From Micromonospora nigra (GTDB lineage: Bacteria > Actinomycetota > Actinomycetes > Mycobacteriales > Micromonosporaceae): a stretch of DNA of 64,000 nt. Location of the stretch: the NCBI RefSeq assembly GCF_900091585.1, contig NZ_FMHT01000003.1, forward strand, positions 4,951,501 to 5,015,500, given 5' to 3'. Under the pieces are notes generated by a model. The model was not told the DNA's origin. It saw only the letters and a list, made by a program, of their open reading frames with translations, and did no database searches. Numbering within the stretch: position 1 is the first letter of the stretch; each line of letters begins with the position of its first letter. The position numbers were made by a program, and so were the translations under genes. Positions 35,642-43,104 of the stretch are shown piece after piece.

Positions 35642-35716
35642 GAGGCACGTCGGCGGCGTCCCCAGCCCCGGCCCGTGCACCCGTGCGCGCGGTAGGGCGG
35701 AACCGGGTCTCCGGTG

Positions 35717-36166
35717 TCAGCGACGGCCGCCGGGCCGGCGGGTCAGGGCCAACCCGAGACCGATCATGCCCACCCCGAGGAACAGGTGCAGCCAGTTGTC
35801 GGCGTCGTTGAGGGGTACGAAGTTGGCGGCACTGTCGTGGTCGACGACCAGGCCGTACAGCCAGAGCAGCAGATAGATCGCGCCGCCGCCGATCAGGAAG
35901 GCCCGGGCGCCGGAGACCGTCCGGGCCAGCGCGAGCCCGGCGACGCCGAAGGCGAGATGAACCAGGTTGTGCAGGATCGACACCTGGAACAGCCCGAGCA
36001 GTTCCGCCCCGGACTCGTGCCCCGCGAACTGCAGGTCGTCGTAGTTGGTGGTGATGCCCGGAACGAATCCGAGCGCGCCGATCAGGAGGAAGGCGATCCC
36101 GACGACCTGGGCGGCCGTGCGGACGGGATGCTTGCGTGCCGTCGTCGTGCCGGATCTGCCTGCCAT
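35717..36166 (-). CDS. DUF4383 four-TM membrane protein
   Basis: The 149-aa protein has four TM segments (VVGIAFLLIGALGFVPGI; LHNLVHLAFGVAGLALA; FLIGGGAIYLLLWLYGLVV; WLHLFLGVGMIGLGLAL) and the DUF4383 features HNLVHL and DNWLH. Function is unknown. GGAGGAA precedes ATG 36166; a longer reading to 36247 was rejected because its extra residues are only low-complexity charged sequence. Confidence 0.85.
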   Translation of the reverse strand: MAGRSGTTTARKHPVRTAAQVVGIAFLLIGALGFVPGITTNYDDLQFAGHESGAELLGLFQVSILHNLVHLAFGVAGLALARTVSGARAFLIGGGAIYLLLWLYGLVVDHDSAANFVPLNDADNWLHLFLGVGMIGLGLALTRRPGGRR

Positions 36167-36205
36167 CGTTCCTCCACCTTCATCTGGGCGGACTCGTCGT
36201 CCCAT

Positions 36206-36235
36206 CTCACCAGGTCGTTTCTCACCAGGTCGTTT
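36206..36235. repeat. Two exact 15-bp tandem repeats
   Basis: CTCACCAGGTCGTTT occurs twice in succession (36206-36220 and 36221-36235) upstream of the DUF4383 gene on its promoter side. Confidence 0.7.
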
Positions 36236-36425
36236 GGCTGCCCCCACCTACCCCGGCTGCGGCCGTCCATGCCGAGAAGCGGGAATGCGCGAGCCGAGCC
36301 GTGGGCGGCAGGGCAGCCGCCGTGGGGCGAGGGCCGCCGGTGGACGAGCCCGTGTCGCCACCGGACGCCTGTTCGCCGCCCGAGCGGGTACCGGTCCTGC
36401 GGCCGGCGTCGAACGGGGGTCTGGT

Positions 36426-37172
36426 ATGGGCGGACGACACGCGATCGGATCGCTGCTGGGGGCGCTGCGCCGAACCGGTCCCGCCCCCGTCCCGGTCCCC
36501 GGCGGGCCGGTGCTCCACGCGGCCTCGGCGGACCTCCTGCTGCGCGTGCTCTGCCACGAACTCCGTACGCCCGTCAGCACGCTCACCTCGTTGACCCGGG
36601 CGCTCGCCGACGAGGCGCGGCCACTGGCCGGCGACGACCGGCGTGCCATCTCCGCCCTCGCCCGTGAGCAGGCGGAACACCTGCACGGCCTGCTCGCGGA
36701 GGTGGCGGTCAGCACCGGCGTCCTGGCCCTGGCGACCTGCTGGGAGGACCGTCTCGTCCCGCTGGCGGAGATCCTGCCGGCCGTCGCGACCCTCGTGCCC
36801 CCGGAGCGCCGACGGATCGAGGTGACCAGGAACGCCGGTCACTGCCGGGTCCCGCAACGCCGCACGCGGCAGGTGCTGACCAACCTGGTGGAGAACGCTC
36901 TACGACATGGCCCCGCGGCGGGAGCGGTGGGCATCGTCGCGACGCGACGCCGCTGCGGGCTCAGCATCACCGTCACCGACGAGGGACACGTCGACGACAC
37001 CCTGCTGGAGGCGCTGGGTCGGTCCGTCCCGAGCGCCGGACTGTCCGGGCTGGGACTGTGGATCGTCCGTCAACTCCTCGCCGCCGACGGCGGTGCGGTG
37101 CGGCTGCACCGGCTGCGGCCCGGGGGAGTCGCGGTGGAGGTGGTGCTGCCGCACGCGCTGCCGGCGGGTTGA
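36426..37172 (+). CDS. Orphan soluble sensor histidine kinase
   Basis: The 248-aa protein has the H-box LCHELRTPVSTL, N-box RQVLTNLVENALRHGP, a diverged D-box (ITVTDEGHVDD) and the G2-box GLSGLGLWIVRQLLAADGG. No TM, HAMP or PAS domain is visible, so it is likely cytosolic. The nearest response regulator is 2.5 kb away and in the opposite orientation. ATG 36426 starts just before the conserved region; ATG 36285 would add 47 Arg/Gly-rich residues and cannot be excluded. The manganese catalase gene follows after 82 nt. Confidence 0.75.
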   Translation: MGGRHAIGSLLGALRRTGPAPVPVPGGPVLHAASADLLLRVLCHELRTPVSTLTSLTRALADEARPLAGDDRRAISALAREQAEHLHGLLAEVAVSTGVLALATCWEDRLVPLAEILPAVATLVPPERRRIEVTRNAGHCRVPQRRTRQVLTNLVENALRHGPAAGAVGIVATRRRCGLSITVTDEGHVDDTLLEALGRSVPSAGLSGLGLWIVRQLLAADGGAVRLHRLRPGGVAVEVVLPHALPAG

Positions 37173-37254
37173 CCCGGCGGGGCCGCCGGTTGGCCCGGAT
37201 GGGTCACCGGTGCGGGAACGCCCTCGGTACCAGTTCACGGCCGAGGAGGACCAC

Positions 37255-38124
37255 GTGTTCAGCCACATCAAGGACCTGCAGTTCGAGGCCAAGCCCGACG
37301 GGCCGGACGCCGCCTTCGCCCGTCGCCTCCAGGAGATCCTGGGCGGCAAGTGGGGCGAGATGACCGTCGCCAACCAGTACCTCTACCAGGGCTGGAACTG
37401 CCGGCTGCCCGGCAAGTACAAGGACCTTCTGCTCGACGTCGGCACCGAGGAGATGGGCCACGTCGAGATGATCGCCACCATGATCACCCGGCTGCTCGAG
37501 AACGCTCCGCTGTCGCTCCAGGAGGCCGCCGACGACAACCCGATGGTCGGCGCGGTCTACGGGGGGTCCAACCCGGCGCACCTCATCCACGGTGGTGGCG
37601 GGGCGATGCCGACCGACAGCAACGGCGTGCCGTGGAGCGGATCCTTCGTCACGGCCAGCGGCAACCTGATGGCCGACTTCCAGCTCAACGTGACCGCCGA
37701 GGCGCAGGGTCGGCTCCAGGTCGCGCGGTTGTTCAACATGACCGACGACCCGGGTGTCAAGCAGATGCTGCGCTTCCTGCTGGCCCGCGACACGATGCAC
37801 CAGAACATGTGGATGGCGGCCATCGAGCAGCTCAAGGAGGACGGCCTGGAGGAAATGCCGGTGCCGGACGCCTTCCCCGACTCGAAGGAGTTCAACGACG
37901 AGTTCAGCTACACCTACCTCGACTTCTCGCCCGGTCAGGGTGCCGCCGAGGGGCGTTGGGCGTCGGGGCCGACCCCGGACGGCAAGGGCGAGTTCCGCTA
38001 CGACCACAGTCCGCGCGCCCACGCCCCCGAACCGGTCCTGGCTCCGGGCGACCCCCGTCTCTACGGCACCAACCCGGGCCTGGCCGGCAGTGTCGTGAAC
38101 AAGGTCAAGAGCAAGGTCACCTGA
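37255..38124 (+). CDS. Manganese catalase
   Basis: The 289-aa protein is a ferritin-like four-helix-bundle dimanganese catalase. Metal ligands fit Glu36 in KWGEMTVANQYLYQ, TEEMGHVEM (Glu and His), and the second set in VTAEAQGRL and RDTMHQNMW. The C-terminal tail (SYTYLDFSPGQGAAEGRW) is typical. GTG 37255 is preceded by GAGGAGG. It breaks down H2O2 without heme, adding to KatG in this window. The manganese transporter gene follows, which fits metal supply or balance. Confidence 0.92.
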   Translation: MFSHIKDLQFEAKPDGPDAAFARRLQEILGGKWGEMTVANQYLYQGWNCRLPGKYKDLLLDVGTEEMGHVEMIATMITRLLENAPLSLQEAADDNPMVGAVYGGSNPAHLIHGGGGAMPTDSNGVPWSGSFVTASGNLMADFQLNVTAEAQGRLQVARLFNMTDDPGVKQMLRFLLARDTMHQNMWMAAIEQLKEDGLEEMPVPDAFPDSKEFNDEFSYTYLDFSPGQGAAEGRWASGPTPDGKGEFRYDHSPRAHAPEPVLAPGDPRLYGTNPGLAGSVVNKVKSKVT

Positions 38125-38135
38125 CGCCCGTACGT

Positions 38136-38164
38136 CGGGCCGCCCGCCCGTCGCGGGCGGCCCG
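38136..38164 (+). terminator. Hairpin between the catalase and transporter genes
   Basis: CGGGCCGCCCGC and GCGGGCGGCCCG form a perfect 12-bp stem with loop CCGTC, 11 nt after the catalase stop. With no T-run it may only attenuate, letting some transcripts reach the transporter. Confidence 0.6.
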
Positions 38165-38193
38165 GCGGCACCACCCGCCCCAGGAGGTGTACC

Positions 38194-39381
38194 GTGACCG
38201 ATCTCGTGCTGCGCCCGCTCGCGGACGCGTTCATGCAGGTGGGCGTCTACGTCGCCGTGATGGTGGCGTTCTTCGGCTGGCTACGCTGGCGCTACGGCGA
38301 CGGGGTCACCAGCGCCCTGACCCGCCGGCCCCGGCTCGGCCCGCTCGTCGGTGCCCTGCTCGGGGTCACCCCCGGCTGCGGCGGCGCGATCATCCTGATG
38401 CCCCTGTACGCCCGCGGCCGGGTCTCCTTCGGCACCGTCGTCGGGGCCCTGGTCGCTACGATGGGCGACTCGTCCTGGGTGGTGCTGGCCTGGAATCCCC
38501 TGTTCGCCCTCCAACTGCACGTGCTGCTGTTCGTCGTCGGGCTGGTGACCGGATACGTCGTGGACGCCCTCGGCATCGACCCGGCCCGCACCGCCCGCCC
38601 CGCCGGGTGGGGCACCGGCGTGGTCGCCCGGTCGGGCACCGGTGTGGCCGCCGGGTCCGCCCGTGTGCCGCAACCGGCGTCGCCCGCCTGCTGCGGCCCC
38701 ACCAGGGCCGCCGGTCGCGGCGGGCCGGCGGGAACGGCTGCCGCCGCTGACCTGCACTGGGGCGCCCTGCTGCCCCGGGTGCCGGCGTCGACCGCCTTCT
38801 GGGGGCTGACCACACCCGCCTTCGCCGTCTCCGTGCCGGTGGTCTTCCAACTCGTCGATCCGACCGCGTTGACCCGCACCCTCGGCGGCCTCGACCCTTA
38901 CCTGGCCCTCGGGGTGCTCGGCACGCTGACCGCCGCGCTGATCTTCGCCGCCGGTCGGGGCCGACTGGCCGACGAAACGCTGGAGACCGCCCAGCCCCGC
39001 TCGGTCGGCGCGACGCTGCGGCACAGCGCGCACGAGGCGTCCTTCGTGACCGTCTGGGTGGCGGTGGCGTACCTCGGCTGGCAGCTCGTCACCGGCGTCA
39101 CCGGCTTCGACGGCTCGCAACTGGCTCTCGCCGGGCTGGCCGGCGTGCTGGTCGGCGCTCTGGTCGGTCTGATCCCCGGCTGCGCCGTGCAGATCGTCTT
39201 CACCGGCCTGTACACCAGCGGCGGCCTGCCGCTGCCCACCCTGGTCGCCAACGCGATCAGCCAGGACGGCGACGCGCTCATCCCGCTCGCCGCCCTGCGC
39301 CGGCGCTCCGCGGTCACCGCCACCGTGATCACCACCGTGCCCGCCCTGGCCGTCGGCGCCGCCCTGCTCGTCCTCCTGTGA
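38194..39381 (+). CDS. Putative manganese / heavy-metal transporter (10-TM, ArsP_2-like)
   Basis: The 395-aa membrane protein has two homologous halves in which the same motif recurs: GVTPGCGGAIILMPLYARG near 65 and GLIPGCAVQIVFTGLYTSG near 325, followed by GDSSWVVL and QDGDALIPL respectively. This doubled PGC motif is typical of the putative manganese transporter family. About ten TM helices flank a Pro/Gly/Cys-rich central loop (SPACCGP). GTG 38194 has AGGAGG upstream. Its place after a manganese catalase supports Mn2+ as substrate; the direction of transport cannot be read. Confidence 0.8.
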   Translation: MTDLVLRPLADAFMQVGVYVAVMVAFFGWLRWRYGDGVTSALTRRPRLGPLVGALLGVTPGCGGAIILMPLYARGRVSFGTVVGALVATMGDSSWVVLAWNPLFALQLHVLLFVVGLVTGYVVDALGIDPARTARPAGWGTGVVARSGTGVAAGSARVPQPASPACCGPTRAAGRGGPAGTAAAADLHWGALLPRVPASTAFWGLTTPAFAVSVPVVFQLVDPTALTRTLGGLDPYLALGVLGTLTAALIFAAGRGRLADETLETAQPRSVGATLRHSAHEASFVTVWVAVAYLGWQLVTGVTGFDGSQLALAGLAGVLVGALVGLIPGCAVQIVFTGLYTSGGLPLPTLVANAISQDGDALIPLAALRRRSAVTATVITTVPALAVGAALLVLL

Positions 39382-39404
39382 ATCCGGCCCGAAGGAGCGA
39401 ACCG

Positions 39405-39653
39405 ATGTCCCGCGTCACCGTGTCCGATCCCGCGCTGTCGCGCACCCGGCGCAAACTCGTGGCGTTCGCCGTGCTGGCGGTCGTCGCGGTGGTGGTCGGG
39501 TCGCCGGCCTGGACCGTCGCGGCCCTGGTGTCCACCAGCCTGGCGATTCCCGTCGCCGTGGCCCTCGACGGCGGCGGGGCCCACCTGCGGGACCTGCTGC
39601 TGCCCGGACCCGCCGCGAGCAGCGTGGTGACCACGCCCGGACGGCGGCGCTGA
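39405..39653 (+). CDS. Small two-TM membrane protein
   Basis: The 82-aa product has a charged N-terminus and two hydrophobic segments (VAFAVLAVVAVVVGSPAWTVAALV; LAIPVAVALDG). AAGGAG precedes ATG 39405, and the gene lies 23 nt after the manganese transporter, so it is probably in the same operon. No family is recognised; it may be an accessory subunit. Confidence 0.6.
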   Translation: MSRVTVSDPALSRTRRKLVAFAVLAVVAVVVGSPAWTVAALVSTSLAIPVAVALDGGGAHLRDLLLPGPAASSVVTTPGRRR

Positions 39654-39682
39654 CACCGGCCCCGGCCCCCACGTCCGGCGGC

Positions 39683-40324
39683 TCAGTCGGCGAGCAGCCC
39701 GGCGTGGCCGGCGAGGGCCGCGGCCTCCGCCCGGCTGGACACCCGCAGCTTGCGCAGGAGCGCGGCGGTCATCCGCTTGACGGTGCGTTCGGAGACGTGC
39801 ATCTGGTCGGCGATGTCCAGGGTGCTGCGGCCGGCGGCGATGGAACGGAGCAGGGCGCGTTCCTCGGTGTCGAGGTCGACGGTCGTGGCCCGGCCGGGGC
39901 GCAGCAGGGCGCGGAGCAGAGCACCGGGTAGCACCGCCCAGCCGTCGAGAACAGCCAGCAGTGGGGGCAGCAACTCCTCCGGCTCGGCGGTCTTGGGCAG
40001 GAACGCCTCGGCGCCGGCCCGCAACGCCTCCAGCGCGGGTGCGGTGTCGTCGTCGCCGGACATCGCGACGACCCGTACCCGTGGGGTGGTCCGCCGGATC
40101 GCCGCGACGGCACGGATGCCACCCGGCGGGGGCATGTGCAGGTCGACCAGGGCCAGGTCGGGAAGGCACCGGCCGACCAGGGAGGCGGCGGCTGCGGCGT
40201 CGCCGGTGGAACCCACCACCTGCGCCCGCCCGTCGGTGGCGGCCGGCAGCAGCAGTTCGAGGCCGCGCAGGAACAGCGGATGGTCGTCGACGACGGCCAG
40301 CCGGATGGCGGGAGGCCGGTGCAT
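39683..40324 (-). CDS. NarL/LuxR-type response regulator
   Basis: The 213-aa protein has a receiver domain (VVDDHPLFLRGLELLL, phospho-acceptor Asp in LVDLHMPPPGG, Lys in FLPKTAE) and a LuxR-type HTH (LDTEERALLRSIAAGRSTLDIADQMHVSERTVKRMTAALLRKL). No histidine kinase is adjacent: the only kinase nearby (36426) is on the other strand and of the HisKA type, not the usual NarL partner. ATG 40324 was chosen because the receiver begins there. Confidence 0.88.
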   Translation of the reverse strand: MHRPPAIRLAVVDDHPLFLRGLELLLPAATDGRAQVVGSTGDAAAAASLVGRCLPDLALVDLHMPPPGGIRAVAAIRRTTPRVRVVAMSGDDDTAPALEALRAGAEAFLPKTAEPEELLPPLLAVLDGWAVLPGALLRALLRPGRATTVDLDTEERALLRSIAAGRSTLDIADQMHVSERTVKRMTAALLRKLRVSSRAEAAALAGHAGLLAD

Positions 40325-40430
40325 GTCCGTCCTGTTCCCGAATCGATGTCGATCATGCTGGTTCGGAGACGGGCAGGTCGGATCACCATGGCTCGGCGGG
40401 CGTGGTGGCGGCTTCGTGCCGGGGTCTGTC

Positions 40431-41054
40431 ATGATCGGGAAGGTGACGACCCGTCGCCCCTCCCGACGCCGCACGCCGCACGCCGTGCTCGCCATCGCCG
40501 CGATCGTGGCCCTCGTCGCCGTCGCCGTGGTCGTGGTGCCGCTGCTGCTGCCGCCGGGCCCGCGTCCGCTGTTCCAGATGCCGGTGCCCTGCGGCGAGAC
40601 GTGGCGGCTGAGCACCTACCCCGGCCACGACGACTACGACGTCGACCTCGTTCCCACCCGGGGCGAGGCATGGGGGCAGCCGGTGCTCGCCTCCTACGAG
40701 GGCACGGTCACGGTCGCGGGGATCAACGGCTCGCTGGGTGGGCGTACCCCCGAGGAGCCGGAAGGTCCGCGTGGACGGGGCGGCGGCTACTGGGTGAAGA
40801 TCGACCACGGGGGCCGGTGGGAGACGCAGTACCTGCACCTGCTGGAGCCGCCGCTGGTGCGGGAGGGCGAGCGGGTCACCCGGGGCCAGCAGATCGGCAG
40901 GGTGGGCAGCACCGGCAACTCCGGCGCCCCACACCTGCACTACGAGCAGCGCCAGGGCTGGACGAAGGTGGAGACCTGGTTCGACGGGCAACCGTCGGGC
41001 ATCACCACCGACGACCGCGAGTACGTGCTGAACCGCAGGAGCAACAACTGCTGA
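40431..41054 (+). CDS. M23-family (LytM-like) peptidase, membrane-anchored
   Basis: The 207-aa protein has an N-terminal TM segment (HAVLAIAAIVALVAVAVVVVPLL) and one M23 domain. The zinc ligands fit the His/Asp of YPGHDDYDVDLVP and the HLH of GNSGAPHLHYE, with the catalytic His in TQYLHLLEPP. It probably acts on peptidoglycan cross-bridges outside the membrane. ATG 40431 or GTG 40443 could be the start. A terminator follows. Confidence 0.85.
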   Translation: MIGKVTTRRPSRRRTPHAVLAIAAIVALVAVAVVVVPLLLPPGPRPLFQMPVPCGETWRLSTYPGHDDYDVDLVPTRGEAWGQPVLASYEGTVTVAGINGSLGGRTPEEPEGPRGRGGGYWVKIDHGGRWETQYLHLLEPPLVREGERVTRGQQIGRVGSTGNSGAPHLHYEQRQGWTKVETWFDGQPSGITTDDREYVLNRRSNNC

Positions 41055-41057
41055 GCC

Positions 41058-41081
41058 CGGGTGCCGGGCTCCCGGCACCCG
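41058..41081 (+). terminator. Terminator after the M23 peptidase gene
   Basis: CGGGTGCCGG pairs with CCGGCACCCG across a 4-nt loop, 3 nt after the stop, followed by TCTGTT. Confidence 0.7.
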
Positions 41082-41157
41082 TCTGTTCGGACATCTGAAT
41101 CTTCACGCCCCCGACTGTGGTTATGATTCGGACGATTCGCTTCAAACGGGGGCATAA

Positions 41158-43095
41158 ATGCGAAGAAGTCTACGTCGTCGATCGGGCGGGCAGGTCCGCG
41201 CGTGCCTGGCTGCGCTGGCCGTACTCCTCACCGGGTCGGCGGCCACGACCGCCGGACCGCCCGCACCGGACCGGATGCGGCTCGCCGCCGCCGTCGGTCC
41301 CGTCAACCCGGTGGCACCCGCACTGAGCTTCGGGGTGATGACCGAAGGCGACGCGACCGTCATCAGCGCCGAGAACGACGGCACCATGGCCGTCGGCGGT
41401 GATCTGCGCTTCGGCACCTACCAGCTCGCGCTCAACTCCTCCGGCTCGTTCGTCGCTCCCGGCGACACCGTTCCGACCTCGCTCGTGGTCGGCGGCCGGG
41501 TGGACTTCGCCGGCAGCGTGCCCGGCTCCCGACTCCAGGTGCTCCGCAGCACCTATGCCAAGGTCGGCGACCTGACCGGCACCGTCGTGCGGGACACCGA
41601 CAACAACGGAGCGCAGGTCAACACCCGCATCCTGCCGAACGCGGACTACAACGCCACCCCGCGGGTGGAGTTGACGACCCGGCAGGCGCCGAGCAGCGTC
41701 GGCCCGACCTCGCCGATCGACTTCGCCGCCGCGTTCGAATCCTTCCGCGGCACCGCCAACGACCTCGCCACCTGCGACAACACGGTGGTCCTGCGAACGC
41801 CCAACGGCGACGAGCTGCCGCGACCCATCCCGCCAGGCAGCAACGCCGTCGTGACGCTCGCTCCCGGCGAGACCAACGTGCTGAACCTCAGCGCCACCGA
41901 CCTGAACAACATCGCGATCCTGACCTTCGCCGACCAGCCCACGGCGAGCACGCCGCTGCTGGTCAACGTCGACACCACCGGGGTCGGCGACGACTTCACC
42001 TGGAACGCCGGCAACTTCGCCGGTGTGGGCGGCGAGCAGGCCCGCTACATCCTGTTCAACTTCCCGACCGCGACCCGGATCACCCTGCCCGGATCGTCGG
42101 CCACCATCGAGGGCACCATCTACGCCCCGAGCGCCGACCTGGTCGACCTCTCGGCCAGCAACACCGAGGGCAGCATCATCACCCGCACGTTCGAACACCG
42201 CGGCGGTGAGGTGCACTACTTCCCGTTCGACACCACCCTGTCCTGCGGCGGGGACGCGACGCCGTCCATCACCGTGGTGAAGTCGTCCACGACCACCGAG
42301 ATCACCGAGGTGGGGCAGGAGGTGCCGTACCGGTTCCTCGTCACGAACACGGGTGGGGTGACGCTGTCGGAGGTGTCGGTGACGGACGTGCAGGCGCCGC
42401 CGGCGTCGAACGACGACCTGGGGCCGGTCACGTGTGCGGCGACGGTGCTCGCGCCGGGTGAGAACACCACCTGTACCGCGACGTACACGGTGGCGCAGGC
42501 GGACCTGGACAACGGTGGGGTCACCGACACCGCCACCGCCTCCGGTACGCCGCCGGGCACGACCACGCCGGTGGTGTCGCCGCCGTCGACGCTGACCATC
42601 CCCGGCGGGGAGCCGACGTCGTCGATCGCCGTGGTCAAGTCCGTCACCCCGACGGTGGTGGCAGCGGCCGGGGACACCCTCGCCTACCGGTTCCAGGTGA
42701 CCAACACGGGCGACACCCCGCTGAACGAGGTGAGGGTGGGCGAGACCGCCTTCTCCGGCACCGGTGAGCTGTCGGCTGTCACCTGCGGCGCCCCGCCGGT
42801 GCCCAACGGCAGCGTCACCCTCGCCCCCGGTGGCAGCGTCACCTGCACGGCCACCTACCGGGTGACCGCTGCCGACGTGGCCGCCGGCCGGATCACCAAC
42901 ACGGCCACCGCGACGGGCGTCCCGCCGTCAGGTCCGGCACCCGTGTCGCCGGAGTCGACGGCCACCGTCCGGGTGCAGGGCAAGCTGCCGGTCACCGGCG
43001 GGTCGTTGCTGCTCCCGCTGGTCGCCGCAGCCCTGGTGGCCCTGACCGTCGGCACGACCCTGCTGCTGGCGGGCCGCCGGCGCACCGCCCGGTGA
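41158..43095 (+). CDS. Sortase-anchored surface protein (choice-of-anchor A domain plus two DUF11-type repeats)
   Basis: The 645-aa product has a signal peptide, then a choice-of-anchor A (collagen-binding-like) domain near 50-362. Two DUF11-type Ig repeats follow (SITVVKSSTTTEITEVGQEVPYRFLVTNTGG and SIAVVKSVTPTVVAAAGDTLAYRFQVTNTGD). The C-terminus is a complete cell-wall sorting signal: LPVTG near 612, a hydrophobic stretch, and RRRTAR. It is a wall-anchored adhesin-like protein that needs a class E/F-type sortase encoded elsewhere. TATGAT at 41122-41127 is a -10 candidate. The start is ATG 41158, with no strong ribosome site. Confidence 0.85.
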   Translation: MRRSLRRRSGGQVRACLAALAVLLTGSAATTAGPPAPDRMRLAAAVGPVNPVAPALSFGVMTEGDATVISAENDGTMAVGGDLRFGTYQLALNSSGSFVAPGDTVPTSLVVGGRVDFAGSVPGSRLQVLRSTYAKVGDLTGTVVRDTDNNGAQVNTRILPNADYNATPRVELTTRQAPSSVGPTSPIDFAAAFESFRGTANDLATCDNTVVLRTPNGDELPRPIPPGSNAVVTLAPGETNVLNLSATDLNNIAILTFADQPTASTPLLVNVDTTGVGDDFTWNAGNFAGVGGEQARYILFNFPTATRITLPGSSATIEGTIYAPSADLVDLSASNTEGSIITRTFEHRGGEVHYFPFDTTLSCGGDATPSITVVKSSTTTEITEVGQEVPYRFLVTNTGGVTLSEVSVTDVQAPPASNDDLGPVTCAATVLAPGENTTCTATYTVAQADLDNGGVTDTATASGTPPGTTTPVVSPPSTLTIPGGEPTSSIAVVKSVTPTVVAAAGDTLAYRFQVTNTGDTPLNEVRVGETAFSGTGELSAVTCGAPPVPNGSVTLAPGGSVTCTATYRVTAADVAAGRITNTATATGVPPSGPAPVSPESTATVRVQGKLPVTGGSLLLPLVAAALVALTVGTTLLLAGRRRTAR

Positions 43096-43104
43096 CCTGA
43101 CCGG

